NCBI GenBank assembly: GCA_003971905.1
Contig: RSEE01000148.1
Coordinates: forward strand, 1 to 64,000
Length of the DNA stretch: 64,000 bases
Source: Moniliella sp. 'wahieum'
Lineage: Eukaryota > Basidiomycota > Moniliellomycetes > Moniliellales > Moniliellaceae
Reading direction: 5' to 3'
Shown: positions 58,869 through 64,000 of the stretch, one piece after another
How the letters are laid out: each line of letters starts with the position of its first letter
Position numbering within the stretch: the first letter of the stretch is position 1
Made by a program: the position numbers and the translations under genes
Notes under the pieces: model-generated
What the model saw: the letters and a program-made list of their open reading frames with translations, nothing else
Database searches by the model: none
Told to the model about the DNA's origin: nothing

Positions 58869-60242
58869 GCGGGGGAATGTGGTGTGGTGTGACTGGGCCT
58901 TGGAATATTAAACTGTAGTTGTATAAGGGGAGGGGGGTTCGGAGCCTCCGCGAGGGCCAAGTGGAATATCCTATCTGCATCCCGGACCTTCCGAATGAGC
59001 GAGAGAGATGGAATCCATGGAATAAGTCAGGATCTTCGATCCAGCGGCCCGCGCTGGCTTTCGAACGATCGCAGTACACTAGCGGGACGGCACCCGGAAA
59101 ATGAGTGTGTAATACTATGGATAGTATTGTGGACGGCGTTGCGGATGGTGGTGGTGTAGGCAAAAGATGACTTACAATAAACGAATCCCTACTACGGAAC
59201 TCCTGTTGCCTCCCTCTCCCTTGAGAGCGCTCCATCAACTGCATGTGCACATCACGCAGTGTACATTCATATGACGGTCTCAAGCGCAACGCAGTCCACA
59301 AACAGCCGCTCATCGTGCGCTCTCCCCTTTTTTCCCGGCACAAAATGCCAACCGCTTCAAGCGGCAGCACGCCAGGGATTACTACAGAGAATCATTGCAA
59401 CTCAGAGGGATCATGTATGTTCTGACACCCCTCTTCCCGTCCTTCACTCCCTTTACTTTCTGCTATAGCCACTGCAACACGCGCTCTGCACTGTCCTCAT
59501 CGCGAACTTCGGACGGAAGAAATGGGAACACAGGCAACGAGGAGATGATCATTCAATCCCATCAACCAATTTATGGGAGGGAGAGCGTGACGTTGTTGAG
59601 ATGCGGACTAGTAGCGACGCGTAAGATCATAAGACGCTCTGACGTGGAGACACTGCCTCGTCTCTAAAGTACAGAAAGGCAAATCAGCGAGTGAGAATCA
59701 TGGAACGGGGTGAGCGAGAGGTAAGGGAGGGGGGAAAGGGATAGGCGCTGTCGTGAAGAGCGAAGTATAGGAATAAGCACTGGGGCAGGGGGTAATTAGT
59801 GAGCACGTGGCCTGCTGGTCTCTTTGGCAGTGCGGCAACTCCAATAGGATGTAGCCTTCACAACTCCTAATCAGGCCTCAGGCCAGACGCCGTCACAGAC
59901 GGGGGGCAAAACAGGTGGATACGATCAAGGCAAAAGAAGGGTGAAGAGTGAAGAGGCAGATGAGACTTGGCCCCGCGACAATGACCACCACACCCGCCTC
60001 CTTTCCCCCCTCTGATCCAGAGAAAAAAAGATACGCCGAGTCAGAGACAAAAGAGGTTATGTGCCTGATCAACAGGCGTGTTGGGGTTCAAGCAGCCAAT
60101 AACATGCCGGTGCCGACCGGAGGTGAAGGTGGAGGTGAAGGTGAAGGTAAGTATCGACGATTTCGGCGGTTTCGATGATTTGGAGGGCAGCGTGGCCGCG
60201 GGTAGGTTGTTGCTGTTGCTGACTGCCGCTCCATCCAAGTTG
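58869..60242. other. Stretch between the RasGEF and SH3 blocks, coding status unclear
   Basis: Minus-strand frames are intermittently open (for example PSYECTLRDVHMQLMERSQG near 59250), but no domain is recognised. It is either intergenic or the poorly conserved middle of a Cdc25-like gene. Confidence 0.4.
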
Positions 60243-60737
60243 TTACAGCTGAATAAAAAGAACGCGAGGAAACAAGACATTAATGAAAGCATTCGCCACA
60301 TTACCAAGAGTCGTATTCACGTTGTCCAGCGGGATACCAATGGTGGGAAGCCCGGTTTCGTCCCTTACAGTTAACCTTACAAGCATTCTCTGTGCGTTGC
60401 GTGGGAGGCCAGGCACGCTCGAGAGACCCATCTGAGCAGATTCCAACTCCCATACATCCGCTTCGCACACTTGCACGTAGTTACTGGGAAACCATCCGCG
60501 CAGCACAGGCCCCGCACCCAACCGGATCCCGTCCCACCACCCCGAGTCGGCCGTCGACAGAACCTGCAGCAGATTGCCCCTGTTCAACGGAAGTTTCTCC
60601 GGTGCAGGGTCATAATAGTCGTACAGCACTCGGACGTAGATGGGATCAGCCAATGCGCTCACGTGCTCGTCCAATTGTACTTGCTCCTCCTCGTCTGGGT
60701 GGGCAGGGTCGGGGTCAGGGCCGTGGCGGCGGTTCAT
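60243..60737 (-). CDS. SH3-domain coding exon, possible N-terminus of the Cdc25-like RasGEF
   Basis: ATG 60737 (MNRRHGPDPDPAHPDEEEQV) is followed by an SH3 domain: VRVLYDYYDPAPEKLPLNRG (ALYDY motif), then VLSTADSGWWDGIR (double Trp) and RGWFPSNYV. Fungal Cdc25 proteins carry exactly one N-terminal SH3 and end in RasGEF_N and RasGEF, and the strand and order here match. Against one gene: 1.4 kb of unrecognised sequence and a stop at 60243 in this frame. A minus-strand TATAAAC at 60963-60969 lies upstream. Confidence 0.7.
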   Translation of the reverse strand: MNRRHGPDPDPAHPDEEEQVQLDEHVSALADPIYVRVLYDYYDPAPEKLPLNRGNLLQVLSTADSGWWDGIRLGAGPVLRGWFPSNYVQVCEADVWELESAQMGLSSVPGLPRNAQRMLVRLTVRDETGLPTIGIPLDNVNTTLGNVANAFINVLFPRVLFIQL

Positions 60738-60962
60738 GTCGCGGTACAGGATGGGGTTCAGGCTGGGTCGGACGGGCGTGGGTCGAGGATTGGACAACAC
60801 GGGCGAGCCCTCTAGTGTACAAGGGAGAAGGGCTCGGGGATGGGTTTGGTGGATGGTGTGGATGGTGTGGAGGATGCAGAGGATGGGATGAAAACGCGTT
60901 GCACCGTGTGAGGGTACCTGAATAACGCTTTCCGCGCTGCTCACCGACCGCTCTGAGCGGGG

Positions 60963-60969
60963 GTTTATA
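60963..60969 (-). promoter_or_regulatory. TATA box upstream of the SH3 exon
   Basis: Minus-strand TATAAAC about 225 bp upstream of ATG 60737. Confidence 0.35.
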
Positions 60970-61511
60970 TCCACAGCGGCAAGTGGTGGATGAAAGCAAT
61001 CGGAAGGGCAAGTAGGGTAATTGCCACGGGCAGTAACATGTAACACCTTGCTTAAGCTCTCGCCAAGAGCATGCTTACATGTCAAAAGGGGCTGTGGTGG
61101 ATTGCGCTCGTTTGGCTGGATCCATTTTGGCTGCGCCGGGACGGATAAGTCGCAGCGGCGCTGAGCAAAGACGCTCACAATGCACATACGCCAGCCGCCT
61201 TGTGTGGCGAGTGTGGCGAGTGTGGTGGATAGTGGGCGTAGTGGGACGTAGTAGTGCGAGAGTAGGGAGGTGGATTTGGCTGCGCACGCCGAACGAAGCG
61301 GCGTCGCCAGCCGTACGCGACTTGTTTCTTTTTTTTTCGGCCGAGAGAGCGAGGGCGAAGGCAAGCAGCAACTAAATTGCAATTGGGTGCTTACCTACGC
61401 AGCTTCTGCTTCTTCTTCTACTCGGAAGGTAGCTTTTTTTGTGGGGGAACAACAACATCCGTGAGTTGGTTACAAACAATACCTCGCCTCGTCCGCTTCT
61501 CGCCGCTTCTG
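60970..61511. other. Divergent intergenic region
   Basis: Between the SH3 exon (-) and the RRM gene (+). It contains a GTGTGGCGA nonamer run at 61202-61230 and no recognised gene. Confidence 0.55.
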
Positions 61512-62668
61512 ATGCGTGTCGCCGCCTCCCTCGCCGCTCTGCCCAGCGCACAGCACACACCGCGCCGCCCCGTCGCGCGCCCGCCCGCTCTCCTGCCGGC
61601 GTCTGCTGTGCGCGCCGGCTGCCCTGCGCTCGCCCTGCGCGCCCTCAGCACCACCGCCACCGCCGCCGCCGCCCAGCCGCTCCACGCCTCCCGTCCCACC
61701 CACATGTCCGAGGCCGGCGAGAAGCCCCCCGCGGCGCCTACCCCGCGCGTGTTTGTGCGCAACGTGCCCTTTGTCGCGCTGAAGGATGCGCTTCGTGCGT
61801 ACCTGGCCCAGGTCGGCGACGTGGTGAGCCTCACCACCATCGACCGTCCTCAGTTCCGCTGCGCAGACGTCGAGTACGCCTCGCCCGAACAGGCTGCCCA
61901 TGCCATCGAGAGCTTGTCGGGCCAGGTCTTCCAAGGCCGCAGAATGTATATGGAATTCGACAAGAAGGGCTACAGGGCCCCCGCTTCCGATCCTGCCAGG
62001 TCAACCTTTGTCTCCTTGGTGTTTACCGACGTACGTGTCCCCCCCCCCCCCGTCTTTTCCCTTCCTCTTTTCCCTTCCCTCGATGTTGCTTTCTTTTTTC
62101 AGACTGGAACGGATAGCTGACTGGTGTGTGTGTTTCCTTGGCGCGGTGCCTCGTTCCTCGCTTTCCAGTTGCCTCAAAGTACCACTGTGGAGCAGCTGCG
62201 GGACACCGTGGGCAACACGGGGCACTATGCGCAGGGCATTGACATTGACCCTGCCACGGGACAGGCGACCGTGCAGCTGCGTGACGCACCGGCGGCTGTC
62301 GCTGTGCGCGAGGCACTGCACGGCCCGCATTCTACGGCCAACGCTTGTCGATCGAATCGTTATCTTCCGAGGTGGTGCAGGCAGCGGCCTCGGTACCCCC
62401 CGCCGCATCGTGGCCCCTACGCCGCATCGTCGTGTCCAACTTGGCGGGCACCGTGGAGCTGGATAAGCTGGTCAGCATGTGCCTCGCAGCAGGTACCGTC
62501 ACAGTTGCCCGCACGCTCGTTCGCGACGTCAACAGTAACTCCAAAGCTATGGTTCACTACAACACGGTCGAAGAGGCGGTCAAGGCGGTCAAGTTGCTCG
62601 ACCGGACCATCTTTGAGAACCGCTTGATCAGGGTTCAGTTTGACATGTACAAGGCGCGCGCGCGCTAG
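61512..62668 (+). CDS. RNA-binding protein with RRM domains, probably mitochondrial
   Basis: ATG 61512 (MRVAASLAALPSAQHTPRRP) opens an Arg/Ala/Ser-rich, acid-poor leader ending near ALRALSTTATAAAAQ, typical of a mitochondrial presequence. The first RRM has RVFVRNVPFVALKDALRAYL (RNP2) and GRRMYMEFDKKGY (RNP1 region). An intron at 62031-62168 (GTACGT...CCAG) leads to a degenerate middle RRM (GQATVQLRDAPAAVAVREAL). After a frameshift near 62330, RRIVVSNLAGTVELDKLVSM and FENRLIRVQFDMYKARAR form the last RRM, ending at TAG 62668. If the start were the internal Met at HMSEAGEK, the protein would be cytosolic or nuclear. RNA target unknown. Confidence 0.8.
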
Positions 62669-63634
62669 GCCAGCGCACTCTGGCCTTGTGTGGGGGGTTG
62701 GCTCGGATGCATCCAGCATCATGCATCCAGCATTCTATGCATCGCCATAGTATATACCACCCGAAGAGGTGCAAAAATGGGCGATCTGCCCGGATGGCGG
62801 TGGCGGGGCGGCAGCGCACTCGGAACTCGGATCGCTCCCCCCTCCCCTTCCTTCCACAAGATGAATCAATTGCTTGTCCTTGTCACTGTGGTGTGTGGTA
62901 TGGCCACCTCGGCGGTTGGCGCCGCTGGTTGGGTCGGGGGTCGGGGCCTCCGACCGCTTAAAGTCTTCCCGCCTTTCCGCCTTTCCCCCTTCCCCAGCTC
63001 GTCTGACCTGGACCGTAGCTTGTGCACTGCGTACGGGTTTCGGTACGGTATCGTAGTGCGGTACCAGCACATGCGTCCCATCTTGTTGGCCGCGTGCGTT
63101 GCCCGCTTTGTAGGCCCGGCCCAGATGCCCCTTGTTGCGCCCACGGGTACGCTCCACCCGGCCGATAAAGCAACGGGGGCAAGGAAGCATGGTCCAAAAG
63201 TCGCTACTGTCACTAGTCAGGCTCGTAGTCGTAAGCAATCCCAGCGCCTTGTGGCCTACACGGTCCCTCTCCCATACTTAGTCCCTTACTGTCTAGCTCT
63301 GTCGCGGCTCAAATCGCAGAGAATGGCAGCCTACGTCCACCTCCCTGGGTCCGACCAATCGCGTGGGAGCATCAAGAACAATACGATCCACACTCCGCTG
63401 GGCACTACGTTTACCAGGGCGCGGCGTTGCCGTGCTGGGCGCAAGCAATTCCATGCTATGCTATGCATTGGGGCACGCGCTCAGTCCGATTGGTACAGCG
63501 GGAGCTGCATAGCCATGGGGCCGAGAGCAAAGAGCAGAGAGTAGAGGGCTACCCCCGAGGCCAGTGGATCCAACCGAGCGTGGAGGGAACACGATGGATG
63601 GGGGCAGCGTCGCAACGCACAGGAGAGTAGGCGG
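62669..63634. other. Region with an unrecognised open frame (+)
   Basis: A frame on the plus strand stays open from about 62690 to 63544 and contains a signal-peptide-like start at 62862 (MNQLLVLVTVVCGMATSAVG). The rest has no recognisable domain, and minus-strand frames are also open, so coding status is doubtful. A heptamer-derived array (GCATCCA/GCATCAT) lies at 62709-62743. Confidence 0.3.
62709..62743. repeat. Tandem heptamer (GCATCCA/GCATCAT)n
   Basis: GCATCCA, GCATCAT, GCATCCA, GCATTCT, ATGCATC in 7-bp register (a 14-bp higher-order unit). Confidence 0.85.
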
Positions 63635-64000
63635 TTACTTGGCCTGGAGCAAGGGCAGGAGCTTGCCCTGCTTGCTGAGCGCCTGCAGGTCCGAGTTGCC
63701 CCCGACGTGCTTGCCGTTGATAAACACGTTGGGCACGGTACGCTGGCCCGTCTTGGTCTGCAAGAAGCTCTGGATCGCACTGCCCTCCGGAATCACGTCC
63801 AGCTCCAACACGCCCACCGAGCCCGACGGCAGACCGAGCGAGGCGAGCAGGCTGACAAGCAGAGGCGAGGGTTAGCGAGGCACGCGACGAGACGCAAAGC
63901 GCAGGAGGAACGCATAACGCACGATTTGGTCGCGTCGCAGTACGGACAGTACGTCTTGGAGAACACGGCGACCTGGTGGCCGAGCAGCGCGTCAACAGTG
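63635..64000 (-). CDS. Dithiol glutaredoxin (CPYC class), N-terminus beyond right edge
   Basis: Glutathione-dependent thiol oxidoreductase. The upstream exon (63923 to the edge) reads [20 protein letters not shown] with the class I active site CPYC. An intron at 63852-63922 (GTGCGT...TCAG) joins it to [20 protein letters not shown]. The second exon carries the glutathione-binding cis-Pro motif [20 protein letters not shown] and ends LLPLLQAK at TAA 63635. No frameshift is needed in the visible part. The start, and whether an organelle leader exists, cannot be seen. Confidence 0.93.

Noticed and set aside
62735..63238. Minus-strand Arg/Gly-rich frame as a ribosomal protein
   Set aside because: A few basic residues look ribosomal, but no family motif aligns and the plus strand is equally open.

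Overview
The window is nuclear DNA of a fungus, most likely a basidiomycete. It carries a Cla4-type PAK kinase with PH and CRIB domains, an Hda1-type histone deacetylase with an Arb2 tail, a PIN-like membrane carrier, a Cdc25-type RasGEF, a secretory lipase, a pepsin-like protease with a Ser-rich tail, and Ty1/copia and non-LTR retroelements. Introns are few and short (68-201 bp) and nearly always start GTACGT. GC content is high. No genus can be assigned from the sequence alone.

Layout. 1-535: start of a secreted type-B carboxylesterase running off the left edge (-). About 1870-2066: tail of a non-LTR-like retroelement (-). 2833-3726: arginase/ureohydrolase-family gene (+) behind a TATA box. 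4067-8904: a complete Ty1/copia insertion (-) with near-identical LTRs, a 5-bp target duplication, and most of the reverse transcriptase deleted. 10660-12415: a 5'-truncated RT element (+), related to the relic at 1870. 12686-14351: MFS transporter (-). 16895-18083: zinc alcohol dehydrogenase (-). 19131-19365: solo LTR. 19.5-22.8 kb: mostly tandem-repeat DNA. 22.8-26.15 kb: PAK kinase (+). 27287-28895: PIN-like carrier (-). 30912-33959: Hda1-type deacetylase (-). 34693-36504: membrane-anchored alpha/beta hydrolase (+). 38192-47847: a very large Pro/Ser-rich protein with a C-terminal coiled coil (+). 48523-50444: ER thioredoxin-fold protein (+). 51126-52721: secretory lipase (+). 53367-55271: yapsin-like aspartic protease (-). 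56897-58868: RasGEF (-), with an SH3 exon at 60243-60737 that may be its N-terminus. 61512-62668: RRM protein, probably mitochondrial (+). 63635-64000: dithiol glutaredoxin running off the right edge (-).

Two patterns cut across the gene list. First, almost every conserved gene is interrupted by one or more single-base frameshifts, many of them inside C/G or A/T homopolymer runs, while the protein motifs on both sides stay intact. This looks like uncorrected base-calling error rather than mass gene death, so the coordinates below are given as gene spans across the shifts. Second, intergenic DNA is seeded with about 20 short tandem arrays of unrelated sequence that nearly all have a 7-bp unit (or 14), whereas the tandem tracts inside genes have 6-bp units and encode dipeptide runs.

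Functionally the window mixes housekeeping signalling and chromatin genes (PAK kinase, RasGEF, Hda1) with a secretory/hydrolytic set (carboxylesterase, alpha/beta hydrolase, ER thioredoxin-like protein, lipase, aspartic protease). The ER thioredoxin-like gene, the lipase and the protease are direct neighbours.
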